Positions 49,438-57,870 of a DNA stretch of 64,000 nt are shown here, in pieces; the first letter of the stretch is position 1; each line of letters begins with the position of its first letter. Source of the stretch: Actinomycetota bacterium (GTDB taxonomy: Bacteria > Actinomycetota > Thermoleophilia > Gaiellales > Gaiellaceae). The notes beneath the pieces were generated by a model that worked only from the letters and a program-made list of their open reading frames with translations, was not told where the DNA came from and made no database searches. The DNA lies in NCBI GenBank assembly GCA_004366385.1, contig SIRU01000033.1, forward strand, positions 186,001 through 250,000. The letters are read 5' to 3'. Position numbers and translations under genes: made by a program.

Positions 49438-50468
49438 TCGACCGCCTCCGCAGGGGCCGGCCGCAGCCGTCGCAGCGACCCGAACGCGAGCTCCTTCCCG
49501 CCCGTGAGCCCGCTCGGCCGCAGGATGAGCACGAGCGCCATCAGTGCGCTCACGACGACGAGCCGCGTCCCCGCCGGCACGTCGAACGACCAGCCGAGGA
49601 TCGTGATCCCCGTCTCGGCATTCGCGAGCACGGAGTCGAGCGCGCTCACCGCGAGCGCCCCGACGACCGCGCCCCAGAGCGACGTGGCGCCGCCGATCAC
49701 GAGCATCGCGAGCGTGATGAACGTGAGGTCGAGGTACACGCCGTCGATCTGGAGCGGCAGGAAGTGCACGTACAGCCCTCCCGCGAGTCCGGCGAGGAAC
49801 CCGGAGAGCGCGAACGCGGCGAGCCGCTGCCGGTAGATGGAGACGCCGACCGCACGCGCCGCCGCGGGGTCCTCACGCGCCGCGCGCAGCTGCCGCCCGA
49901 AGCGGCTCCGCTGGTACGCGAAGGCGATCACGATGACGACGAGCGCGCCGAGCGCGGCCTGCGTGAGGCCGGTCGTCTCCGGCACGGACGAGAACGTGTT
50001 CAGCCCCGGCCCGACGTTCTCGTAGTAGCGCAGCACGTTGTTCGTGATCTCGAGCACGGCGAACGTCGCGATCCCGGCGGCGAGACCCGAGAGCCGCATG
50101 AGCGGCAGCCCGACGAGCAGCGCGAAGACGCCCGCCACTACCCCCGCGAGCACGAGCGACTCGACGTTCCCGACCGTCGTGTCGCGCAGGAAGCCGAAGA
50201 GGTACGGCATGAACGCGGGCTTCTCGGCCTCCGGCACCGAGAGCACGCCGGCCGTCCACGCGCCGACGGCGACGAAGCTGATGTGCCCGAACGAGAGGAC
50301 ACCCGAGTTCCCGACGAAGACGTACAGCGCCACCACCATCGAGACCGCGACGAGCGCGTTGATGAAGTAGATCTCGGTCGTGCGCGAGACGGTCGCGCCG
50401 ACGAGCGCGGCGGCGACGACGAGCCCGACGGGCCCGATCAGCTGCACGAGCGAGCGCGGCGCCCTCAC
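49434..50468 (-). CDS. livM: Branched-chain amino acid-type ABC transporter permease LivM
   Basis: 344 residues, about nine or ten helices with the LivM signature GLAAGIATFAVLEITNNVLR and AREDPAAARAVGVSIYRQRL, the latter an EAA-like loop facing the ATPase, then GALAGLAGGLYVH-type FLAGLAGGLYVHFLPLQID. Inner-membrane half of the importer. GTGA overlaps both with livH upstream and the reductase gene downstream. Confidence 0.9.
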   Translation of the reverse strand: MRAPRSLVQLIGPVGLVVAAALVGATVSRTTEIYFINALVAVSMVVALYVFVGNSGVLSFGHISFVAVGAWTAGVLSVPEAEKPAFMPYLFGFLRDTTVGNVESLVLAGVVAGVFALLVGLPLMRLSGLAAGIATFAVLEITNNVLRYYENVGPGLNTFSSVPETTGLTQAALGALVVIVIAFAYQRSRFGRQLRAAREDPAAARAVGVSIYRQRLAAFALSGFLAGLAGGLYVHFLPLQIDGVYLDLTFITLAMLVIGGATSLWGAVVGALAVSALDSVLANAETGITILGWSFDVPAGTRLVVVSALMALVLILRPSGLTGGKELAFGSLRRLRPAPAEAVE

Positions 50469-51400
50469 ACGCGCTCCACGACCCGCCCCCCGCGCGTGAA
50501 CAGCCCCTCCGGCCGCAGCAGGAGGACGACGATCACGAGGGCGAAGACGAAGGACGTCAGGTACTGGCTCTGGTTCGTCGGCAGCGCGCCGCCGAGGACG
50601 CCGAAGACGTAGCCGATCGCGAACCCGCCGAGCGTCGCCGAGTAGAGGCGGTTCATCCCGCCGAGGACGACGCCCGCGAGGACGATGATCGTCTCCCGGA
50701 GCGCGAAGGTCGGCGTCACCGTCGGGTACTGGACGGTCAGGAGCACGGCCCCCGTCGCCGCCAGGAGCCCCGCGAGCACCACTGCGACCGCACTCACCGC
50801 GTTCGCGCGCACGCCGACGAGCCGCGCGGTCGGGAAGTCGAGCGCGGCCGCGCGCATGTGCAGCCCGATCGACGTCCGGTTGAGCAGGAGCACGAGCAGC
50901 GCCAGCGCGACGAGCGCCGTCGCGAGCGAGACGACCGAGATCTTCCGCACCTCGACCGAGCCGATCGACACCGGCTGGTTCAGCTCCACCAGCGAGATCG
51001 CGTTCTTCCCCAGCGGCCCGAACCAGATGAGCGCGATCGACTGGAGGAGGAACGCGACCGCGAAGGTCGCGACCAGCATCGACGCCGGAGACTGGCCGCG
51101 CAGCGGCCGGAAGACGATCCGCTCCATCACCAGCGACAGCCCCACCACCACGACGACGCAGAGCGCGATCCCCGCGACGACCGGCCACCCTCGCTCCGAT
51201 GCGAACGCGAGCGCGAACCCGCCGGCCATGATCAGCTGCCCGTACGCGAAGTTGATCAGGCGGAGCACGCCGAAGACGAGCCCGATGCCGACGGCCATGA
51301 GCGCGAAGATCGCGCCGAGCCCCATCGCGTCCGCCTGCACCTGGGGATCGACCGCGTCGCGCAGGAAGTCGGTGAGCCCGCTGGCGAGGACGGCGCTCAT
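50465..51400 (-). CDS. livH: Branched-chain amino acid-type ABC transporter permease LivH
   Basis: 311 residues, eight helices. AIFALMAVGIGLVFGVLRLI with NFAYGQLIMAGGFAL is the LivH hallmark; ALDFPTARLVGVRANAVSAV is the cytoplasmic EAA-type loop; GVVLGGMNRLYSATLGGFAI the late conserved segment. Pairs with LivM. ATGA overlap with livF upstream, GTGA with livM downstream. Confidence 0.9.
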   Translation of the reverse strand: MSAVLASGLTDFLRDAVDPQVQADAMGLGAIFALMAVGIGLVFGVLRLINFAYGQLIMAGGFALAFASERGWPVVAGIALCVVVVVGLSLVMERIVFRPLRGQSPASMLVATFAVAFLLQSIALIWFGPLGKNAISLVELNQPVSIGSVEVRKISVVSLATALVALALLVLLLNRTSIGLHMRAAALDFPTARLVGVRANAVSAVAVVLAGLLAATGAVLLTVQYPTVTPTFALRETIIVLAGVVLGGMNRLYSATLGGFAIGYVFGVLGGALPTNQSQYLTSFVFALVIVVLLLRPEGLFTRGGRVVERV

Positions 51401-52110
51401 GCGAGGTACGCGGCGATCATCCTGTCGGTGTCGCCCGCGTCCCTCGGCGTCAGCTCGAGCCGGAGCTCGCCGTTCGCGAGCACGTGCGTGCGGTCGGCGA
51501 GCGCGACCGTTCTCTGTGCGCGCTGCTCGACGAGGAGGATCGCGAGCCCGCGGTCGCGGATCTGCGCGAGCGTCGAGAAGACGAGGTCGACGATAGTCGG
51601 GGCGAGACCGAGCGAGGGCTCGTCGAGTAAGAGCACGCTCGGCTTCGCGACGAGCGCGCGCGCGATCGCGAGTTGCTGCTGCTGGCCGCCCGAGAGCGCG
51701 CCCGCGTGCCGGCGTCTGAACTCCTCCAGCACCGGGAAGAGCGCGAAGACCTCGGCGAGCGCGTCGCGCGCGGAGCCGTTCTCGCGCCGCGCGGCCAGCC
51801 CGAGGCGGAGGTTCTCCTCCACCGTGAGCTCGGCGAACAGCCGGCGGCCCTCGGGCACGAGAGCCACTCCGGCACGCGCGATCCGCTCCGGCGACCATCC
51901 GCGCAGCGAGCGGCCGCGCAACGTCACGTCGCCGCCGCGGGCGGGGACGAGGCCGACGATCGCGTGCAGCGTCGTCGACTTCCCGGCGCCGTTCGGCCCG
52001 ATGAGGCCGACGATCTCGCCCTCGCCGACCGCGAACGAGACGCCGCGCACGGCCGGGACGGCGCCGTACGCGACCTCGAGCTCGGAGACGGCGAGTGCGG
52101 AGTCGCTCAC
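51397..52110 (-). CDS. livF: ABC transporter ATP-binding protein LivF
   Basis: 237 residues. Walker A GLIGPNGAGKSTTLHAI, LivF-typical VPEGRRLFAELTVEENLRLG, signature LSGGQQQQLAIARAL, Walker B LLLDEPSLGLAP, H-loop replaced by Q in LLVEQRAQ (usual for LivF: LVEQN). Powers the Liv importer. GTG 52110 overlaps livG (GTGA). Confidence 0.92.
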   Translation of the reverse strand: MSDSALAVSELEVAYGAVPAVRGVSFAVGEGEIVGLIGPNGAGKSTTLHAIVGLVPARGGDVTLRGRSLRGWSPERIARAGVALVPEGRRLFAELTVEENLRLGLAARRENGSARDALAEVFALFPVLEEFRRRHAGALSGGQQQQLAIARALVAKPSVLLLDEPSLGLAPTIVDLVFSTLAQIRDRGLAILLVEQRAQRTVALADRTHVLANGELRLELTPRDAGDTDRMIAAYLA

Positions 52111-52883
52111 GAGGCGTCCTCGTGCACCGCGCTGTCGCCGAGGTACGCGGCCGCGACGTCGAGGTTGGCGCGGATCTCCCGCGGGTCGCCTTCCGCGAGC
52201 GTGGCGCCGTGGTCGAGCACCTGGATCCGATCGCAGACCTCCATCACGAGCGCCATGTTGTGGTCGATGAGGAGCACGCCCGCGCCGTGCTCGTCCCGCA
52301 CCGAGCGCACGACCGCGGCGAAGTCCGGCACCTCCGCCTCCGGCAGCCCGGCCGCGGGCTCGTCCATGAGCACGAAGCGCGGCTCGGTCGCGAGCGCCCG
52401 CGCGACGCCGAGCCGCCGCTCGTCACCGTGCGAGAGCGACCCCGCCGGCGCCGATGAGTACTGCGTCAGGCTCAGCCGCTCGAGGAGGTCGTCCGCGCGC
52501 CGGCGTGCCTCCCTCACGCCCGCCCCGGATCCGAGCGCCGCGACCTCGACGTTCTCGCGCACCGTGAGCTCGCGGAACGACCGCGAGTGCTGGAACGTGC
52601 GTGCGAGGCCGTGGCGCCCGCGCCTGTGCGGGCTCCAGCGGGTGATGCAGCGCCCCGCGAGCTCGACGGTGCCCGCATCGGGGTAGTCGAAGCCGGTGAG
52701 GACGTTGACGAGCGTCGACTTGCCCGCGCCGTTGGGCCCGATCAGCCCGACGATCTCCTTCCGATGCAGCTCCAGCGTCACCTCGCGGAGCGCCTGCACT
52801 CCGTCGAAGGCGCGCGAGACCGAGGCGGCCCGGAGCGTGGCCCCGGACCGCCTCGTGTCCTCGCGCTGAGGATCGTCCGCCAA
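52107..52883 (-). CDS. livG: ABC transporter ATP-binding protein LivG
   Basis: 258 residues. Walker A GLIGPNGAGKSTLVNVLTGF, GLARTFQHSRSFRELTVREN (LivG-specific), signature LSHGDERRLGVARAL, Walker B FVLMDEPAAGLPEAE, H-loop IDHNMALVMEVCDRI. GTG or ATG near 52883; 6 nt separate it from the binding-protein gene. Confidence 0.92.
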   Translation of the reverse strand: MADDPQREDTRRSGATLRAASVSRAFDGVQALREVTLELHRKEIVGLIGPNGAGKSTLVNVLTGFDYPDAGTVELAGRCITRWSPHRRGRHGLARTFQHSRSFRELTVRENVEVAALGSGAGVREARRRADDLLERLSLTQYSSAPAGSLSHGDERRLGVARALATEPRFVLMDEPAAGLPEAEVPDFAAVVRSVRDEHGAGVLLIDHNMALVMEVCDRIQVLDHGATLAEGDPREIRANLDVAAAYLGDSAVHEDAS

Positions 52884-52889
52884 GCGGTC

Positions 52890-54095
52890 CTAGATCTTCG
52901 GGACCCTCTTGGCCACCACCGTCGTGAGCACGCGCGGCGTGTTGTTCTCCACGCGGATCACGCGGTACTTCCGGCCGAACACGGTGTGCAGCTGCGGCGA
53001 GAAGCTCACCTTGCCGGACAGCGTGTTCACATTCTTGAACTTCTCCATCGCCGCCGCGAGCTTCGCGCCGTCGGTGGAGCCGGTGCGCTTGAGCGCGACC
53101 ATGATCCCGTCGATCGCAGCCGGCCCGGTGATGAAGCCTCCGGTGGAGCCGGCCTTCGCGATCGCGGCCCTGTTCGCCTTCGCGAGCGCGTTGACCCGCT
53201 TGTCGGGATCGTCGCCGAACGCCGACGCGAAGGTCACGTAGTAGTAGTTCGAGACGGCCGGGCTCGCGCCGCCGTACCAGTAGTTGCCGTCACCGGCCCA
53301 CGAGTTCAGGACCGGGGTGCGGTTCCCGAGCGTGCGCAGGCCGTTGAGGATCGGCACCTGCGCGCCGAACGCGGCCGCCGTCGACGTGACGATGACGTCC
53401 GCACGCTTCGAGTTCAGGCGCGTGACGACGTTCTGCCACGACGCCTGGTTGCCGCCGAGCGACTGGTACGTCTCCTTCGTGACGATCCGGCCGCCGAGCT
53501 GCTTCCAGCGGGCCTCGAACGCCTGCACGACGTTGCGGAAGTAGACGATGACGGTGTCCGTCGCGAGCGACGCCGACCGCCAGCCGCGCTTCCACGCGAA
53601 CTCGGCCATCGCCGAGCCTTCGTCCTGCGCCACGTTCCCGAACGAGAACGCCAGGCGGCCCTTCGCCCCGAAGCGCTTCGGGCCCATCTGGTCGGTGCCG
53701 ATGCAGGCCGCGACCGTGAGCTTCCCGCGGTTGATGGCCTCCTGCACGACGGGGGCGGCGAGGTCGACGTCGCACGTGGTCATGATGATGTCGGCGCGCT
53801 GGCCGAGCAGCTTCGTCGCGCATGCCTTCGCGATCGCCGCCTTGTTGTTCTGCGTGTTGCACGTGAGGAGCCGGAGCTTGATGTTGCTCCCCTTGTTGAC
53901 CTGCGCGATGCGGGTCTTGGCCGTCGCGAGAGCGGGGCCGTCGAACGGGGACATCGCGCCGACGCCGTCGTAGGCCCAGCCGATGGTGACCGTCCTGGTG
54001 CCCTGCTGTGGCGTCGCGCTGCCGGCCGCGACGACCGCCGCCGCCACGGCTGTGACCGCGACGAGCGCGAGCAGCGCCTTCGTAGCTCGAATCAT
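52890..54095 (-). CDS. ABC transporter substrate-binding protein (Leu/Ile/Val-binding type)
   Basis: 401 residues. Signal peptide (RATKALLALVAVTAVAAAVV; no lipobox Cys), then the periplasmic-binding type I fold: TVTIGWAYDGVGAMSPFDGP, CDVDLAAPVVQEAINRGKLT, RGWRSASLATDTVIVYFRNV, ADVIVTSTAAAFGAQVPILN, GGFITGPAAIDGIMVALKRT. Related proteins bind amino acids, amides or aromatic acids; the ligand is unknown here. Shine-Dalgarno CAGGAGGGATCG before ATG 54095. Heads the livGFHM genes. Confidence 0.88.
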   Translation of the reverse strand: MIRATKALLALVAVTAVAAAVVAAGSATPQQGTRTVTIGWAYDGVGAMSPFDGPALATAKTRIAQVNKGSNIKLRLLTCNTQNNKAAIAKACATKLLGQRADIIMTTCDVDLAAPVVQEAINRGKLTVAACIGTDQMGPKRFGAKGRLAFSFGNVAQDEGSAMAEFAWKRGWRSASLATDTVIVYFRNVVQAFEARWKQLGGRIVTKETYQSLGGNQASWQNVVTRLNSKRADVIVTSTAAAFGAQVPILNGLRTLGNRTPVLNSWAGDGNYWYGGASPAVSNYYYVTFASAFGDDPDKRVNALAKANRAAIAKAGSTGGFITGPAAIDGIMVALKRTGSTDGAKLAAAMEKFKNVNTLSGKVSFSPQLHTVFGRKYRVIRVENNTPRVLTTVVAKRVPKI

Positions 54096-54126
54096 CGATC
54101 CCTCCTGGGGGTTGGTTGGCCTGCCT

Positions 54127-55050
54127 CTACGACCACGAGGACTCCTTCGCGGTCACGAGTGCGTAGAGCGCGGTGTGGAGCGGGGCCGCGACACCGTGAC
54201 GAGCGGCCTCGCGGACGACCGAGCCGGTGATGAGCTCGATCTCGGTGGGTCGGTGCGCGTCGACGTCCTCGAGCATCGAGGGATAGTGCGCCGAGCCGCG
54301 CCTCGTGGCGAGCACGTTCATCTCCCACGGGTCGTCGTGCAGCTCGATCCCGGCCGCGCGCGCGACCGCCTTCCCCTCGTCGACCAGCCCGTGGACGAGG
54401 TGGCCGAGGTCGGCCGGGTCGTCCTCGGCGGCGAAGTGCGGGTCGTGCGGAAGCCCGGTCAGCGCCGCGACCGGGTTCACGGCCGCGTTGAAGATCAGCT
54501 TCGACCACTGCGCCGGGCGCACGTCCTCGAGCGCCTCCGCCTTCAGGCCCGAGGCGACGATCGCGTCCGCGATCTCCCGGGCGCGCGCGAACGGCGTGTC
54601 CTCGTACGGCCCGAGCCACGTCTCGGTGTCGAGGATGTACTCGACCTCGGTGTCCGAGTGCTTCGTCCCGCTCATGAACGTGACCGCCGAGACGAGCTGC
54701 CAGTCGCCGTGCTCGCGGACGATCTCCTCGGCGCCGAGGCCGTTCAGCACGGTCATGACCGTCGCCTCGGGGAAGTGGCCCTCGAGCGCCTGCGCTGCGC
54801 CGCGCAGGCCCGCGGCCTTCGTCGAGACGATCACGAGGTCGGGCTCGGGGAGCCCACGCGTATCCGCAGCCGCCTGCACGCGCGCGTGCAGCTCGCTCTT
54901 GCCGGTGACGCGCAGGCCCTCGGCGTTCAGCGCGTCCGCGTGCTCCCGCCGCCGCTTGATCACTGAGACCTCGCACACCTGCGCGAGGTGCCCGGCGAGG
55001 AGGCTCCCGATGACGCCTCCGCCGACGATGCAGACGCGGGACACGCTCAC
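54127..55050 (-). CDS. 2-dehydropantoate 2-reductase family protein (copy 2)
   Basis: 307 residues, about the same size and layout as copy 1: RVCIVGGGVIGSLLAGHLAQ, LVIVSTKAAGLRGAAQAL, NGLGAEEIVREH, and RPAQWSKLIFNAAVNPVAAL in the C-terminal domain. Shared blocks with copy 1 (RPAQWxKxIFNAAxNPxxALTGL, LVDEGxxVAxAxGIEL) show an old duplication. GTG 55050. It lies 31 nt upstream of the binding-protein gene and is probably cotranscribed with it. Confidence 0.8.
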   Translation of the reverse strand: MSVSRVCIVGGGVIGSLLAGHLAQVCEVSVIKRRREHADALNAEGLRVTGKSELHARVQAAADTRGLPEPDLVIVSTKAAGLRGAAQALEGHFPEATVMTVLNGLGAEEIVREHGDWQLVSAVTFMSGTKHSDTEVEYILDTETWLGPYEDTPFARAREIADAIVASGLKAEALEDVRPAQWSKLIFNAAVNPVAALTGLPHDPHFAAEDDPADLGHLVHGLVDEGKAVARAAGIELHDDPWEMNVLATRRGSAHYPSMLEDVDAHRPTEIELITGSVVREAARHGVAAPLHTALYALVTAKESSWS

Positions 55051-55119
55051 CGGCGCGCGAGCAGCCCGCCGGGCGCCCCGAGACCCACCATGCGGGCGAG
55101 TATCCCGCGCCGTGTCACG

Positions 55120-56331
55120 TCAGTCAATACCGTTGCCGCCTCGCGTCCGGTTCGCGATCCGCCTGAAGTCGTCGTCTGTCACGAGGCCGCGCTTCTCCGT
55201 CCCGGCGCGCTTCACCGCCTCGAGGATCTCGGGGAAGCGCTCCTCGGGCACGTCGAGCCCGAGCTCCTCGGCCTTGATGCGGATCGAGTCGAGCCCGCTC
55301 TTCTTCCCGAGCACGATCCCGCGTCGCGCGCCGACGAGCTCGGACGCGTACGGCTCGATCGCCGGCGGGTCGTGGAACTGCGCCGCGACCGCGCCGGACT
55401 CGCGCGTGAACAGGTTCTCGCCGGTGGCCGGCTTCCACGGCGGGAGCGGCGTGCCGGTGAGCCGCTGTACGAGCGCGGACAGCTCGCGCGCCTGCACGAG
55501 GTCGAGGCGGGTCGGGATCCCGTACAGCGCCTCCAGCGCGAGCGCGACCTCGACCAGGTCGGCGTTCCCGGCCCGCTCGCCCATCCCGTTCACCGTGCCC
55601 TGCACCCAGGTGGCGCCCGCTTGCACCGCCGCAACGGCGGCGGCCGTCGCCAGCCCGAAGTCGTTGTGCCCGTGCCAGTGCACGGGGATCTCGTAGTCGA
55701 GCCGCTCCGCGACCTCGTTCACGAGGAACGCGGCCGCCTCGGGCGTCGCGATCCCGAGCGTGTCCACGACGACCACCTCGGCCGCGCCCGCGTCGACTGC
55801 CGTCTCGTACGCCGCGCGCAGGAACTCGAGGTCGGCGCGGCTCGAGTCGACGCCGAAGAACGCGACCGTGATCCCTTCGCGGGCGGCGAACGAGACCGCC
55901 GAGCGAATGCGCTTGAGCATCGTCTCGCGCGAGACCCCGAGCGCCTCCAGCTTCCCGTCCGAGATGGGGCTCTCGACCACGGACGCGCGCACGCCGAGCT
56001 CGACGAGCGCCTCGACGTCCGCCTGCACCGCGCGCGCGAATCCCCAGACCTCGGCGTTCAGGTTGGCGCCGACGATGAGCTCGACCGCGAGCGCGTCGTC
56101 CTCGGACACACGCGGGAACCCGGCCTCGATGCGGTCGACTCCGGCGCGGTCGAGCGCGGTTGCGATCTCCAGCTTGTCCCCGGGCGAGAGCACGACGCCG
56201 ACGGTCTGCTCGCCGTCACGGAGCGTCGTGTCGTACAGCCCGACGGTCGCGCGCGGCTGCGGCTCGAGCGCCTTCGCGTTCAGGTCGCCGGTCCAGAGCT
56301 TCGAGCGGTCGAGCGTCACGGGCGAAAGCAT
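55120..56331 (-). CDS. LeuA/homocitrate-synthase family acyltransferase (DRE-TIM metallolyase)
   Basis: 403 residues. VGLYDTTLRDGEQTVGVVLS is the DRE-TIM metal motif; VHWHGHNDFGLATAAAVAAV the HxH metal ligands; TVNGMGERAGNADLVEVALA the acyl-CoA site. It lacks the C-terminal LeuA regulatory domain, so it is closer to homocitrate/citramalate-type or unassigned synthases that condense acetyl-CoA with a 2-oxo acid. No leuBCD genes nearby. ATG 56331; divergent from the CoA-ligase gene, start codons 24 bp apart. Confidence 0.85.
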   Translation of the reverse strand: MLSPVTLDRSKLWTGDLNAKALEPQPRATVGLYDTTLRDGEQTVGVVLSPGDKLEIATALDRAGVDRIEAGFPRVSEDDALAVELIVGANLNAEVWGFARAVQADVEALVELGVRASVVESPISDGKLEALGVSRETMLKRIRSAVSFAAREGITVAFFGVDSSRADLEFLRAAYETAVDAGAAEVVVVDTLGIATPEAAAFLVNEVAERLDYEIPVHWHGHNDFGLATAAAVAAVQAGATWVQGTVNGMGERAGNADLVEVALALEALYGIPTRLDLVQARELSALVQRLTGTPLPPWKPATGENLFTRESGAVAAQFHDPPAIEPYASELVGARRGIVLGKKSGLDSIRIKAEELGLDVPEERFPEILEAVKRAGTEKRGLVTDDDFRRIANRTRGGNGID

Positions 56332-56355
56332 CTCATCCTGCGGGATACTCGGCGT

Positions 56356-57651
56356 GTGATCTTCGAGCCCGAGCTCGAGGCCATGCCGCTGGAGCAGCTG
56401 GCCGCGCTCCAGCTCGAGCGGGTGCGCTCGCTCGTGGCGCGGGTGAAGGAGCGCGTCCCGCTCTACCGTGAGCGGCTCGAGGGCGTCGAGCCCGGCGACC
56501 TCGGCTCGCTCGACGACCTCGCGCGGCTCCCGTTCACGCGCAAGGACGACCTCCGCGACACGTACCCGCTCGGGATGCTCGCGGTCCCGCGCGAACAGCT
56601 CGCGCGCATCCACGCCTCGTCGGGGACGACCGGCAAGCCGACGATCGTGGCGTACACCGCGGGCGACCTCGACCTTTTCGCACGCGTGAACGCGCGGGCG
56701 CTCGCCATGGGCGGCGCAGAGCCGGGAATGACACTGCACAACGCGTACGGCTACGGGCTCTTCACCGGCGGGCTCGGGATCCACGACGGCGGCGAACGGC
56801 TGGGCCTGAACGTCGTCCCGGTGTCGGGCGGCATGACCGAGCGCCAGCTGACGCTGATCCAGGACCTGCGCCCGGACGTGATCACGTGCACGCCGAGCTA
56901 CGCCCTCACGCTCGCGCACGCGCTCACGGAGCGCGGGACCGAGCCCGGGGAGATCAGCCTCCGCTACGCCGTCCTCGGCGCGGAGCCGTGGACGGAGCGG
57001 ATGCGCGAGGAGATCGACGCCTCGCTCGGCGTCACCTGCACGAACATCTTCGGGCTCTCCGAGGTCATCGGCCCGGGCGTCTCGTGCGAGTGCGTCGAGG
57101 AGCGCGACGGCTCCCACGTGAACGAGGACCACTTCCTCCCGGAGATCGTCGATCGCGAGACCGGCGAGCCCGTCGCGGAGGGCGACGAGGGCGTCCTCGT
57201 CTTCACGACGCTCACGAAGGAGGCGCTTCCGCTCGTCCGCTACTGGACGGGTGACATCTGCTCGCTCTCGCGGGAGCCGTGCTCGTGCGGCCGCACGCTC
57301 GCGCGCATGGGGCCGATCGTGGGCCGGAGCGACGACATGCTGATCGTCCGGGGCGTGAACGTGTACCCGAGCCAGGTCGGCGGCGTCCTCGGCCGCGTCC
57401 CGGAGCTGTCGCCGCACTTCGGGCTGGTCGTGCGGCGCCTGGGCACCCTGGACGAGGTGGAGGTGCTCGTGGAGCCGAAGGCCGACGTCCTGGCGGCGCT
57501 CACCGACGAGCGCGTCGAGGAGATCGCCGTCCGCGCGGCGTCGCTGCTGCGCGACACGATCGGCTGCACGATGGCGGTCACGCTCGTCGGCCCCGGCGAG
57601 GCCCCGCGCTCCGACGGCGGCAAGATCCAGCGCGTGCGGGATCTCCGCTAG
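56356..57651 (+). CDS. paaK: Phenylacetate-CoA ligase-like (PaaK family) acyl-CoA synthetase
   Basis: 431 residues, right for PaaK. ARIHASSGTTGKPTIVAYTA is the AMP-binding P-loop, TCTPSYALTLAHAL and NIFGLSEVIGPGVSCECVEE (A5-type) follow, YWTGDICSL/RMGPIVGRSDDMLIVRGVN is the hinge, and the C-terminal AMP-binding_C2 domain ends with DGGKIQRVRDLR, whose Lys is catalytic. Activates phenylacetate or another aryl/alkyl acid with ATP and CoA; no other paa genes are in the window. GTG 56356. Its TAG is part of the CTAG that opens element E2. Confidence 0.88.
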   Translation: MIFEPELEAMPLEQLAALQLERVRSLVARVKERVPLYRERLEGVEPGDLGSLDDLARLPFTRKDDLRDTYPLGMLAVPREQLARIHASSGTTGKPTIVAYTAGDLDLFARVNARALAMGGAEPGMTLHNAYGYGLFTGGLGIHDGGERLGLNVVPVSGGMTERQLTLIQDLRPDVITCTPSYALTLAHALTERGTEPGEISLRYAVLGAEPWTERMREEIDASLGVTCTNIFGLSEVIGPGVSCECVEERDGSHVNEDHFLPEIVDRETGEPVAEGDEGVLVFTTLTKEALPLVRYWTGDICSLSREPCSCGRTLARMGPIVGRSDDMLIVRGVNVYPSQVGGVLGRVPELSPHFGLVVRRLGTLDEVEVLVEPKADVLAALTDERVEEIAVRAASLLRDTIGCTMAVTLVGPGEAPRSDGGKIQRVRDLR

Positions 57652-57870
57652 ATGATTGATTCCAAACTCTCGCGCGTCCGACTGCGCGATCTGGCGCGTC
57701 TGGGCCGCTCCCGCAGCGGCTGCGCGGCCTGCGGCCGCTCCGCCGCCGCGTCCGCTTCGCACGGCGAGCCCGTCACCGGTACGTCCAGTAGCGCCGACGC
57801 GCTCGCCGCGCGCCCCAGAGCGGCCAGCTCGCACCCCGGAGGTGGCGAGCCTTTGGAATCAATCATCTAG
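57648..57870. repeat. Structured CTAG-bounded element, copy 2 (E2)
   Basis: 223 bp: CTAG, a 215-bp body, CTAG. The first 19 bases, CTAGATGATTGATTCCAAA, are repeated exactly inverted at the other end. Internal stems match copy 1: TCGCGC-8 nt-GCGCGA (57670-57689), TAC-GTCCA-GTA (57780-57790) and GGCCGCTC (57703-57710) with GAGCGGCC (57818-57825). It sits exactly between two convergent genes; the left CTAG gives the CoA-ligase gene its TAG and the right CTAG gives the M24 gene its TAG on the other strand. Before insertion the two genes could have shared one CTAG. Both strands carry a 72-codon open frame. Confidence 0.82.

Noticed and set aside
52587-54230. Long plus-strand frame opposite the binding-protein gene
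   Set aside because: Arg/Val/Glu-rich shadow; the minus strand has a signal peptide, Shine-Dalgarno and a recognised fold.
39824-57870. Reading the two elements as plain bidirectional terminators
   Set aside because: A terminator would not need a gap-free, 68 percent identical 215-bp body with matching internal hairpins, although the outer stem may also stop transcription.
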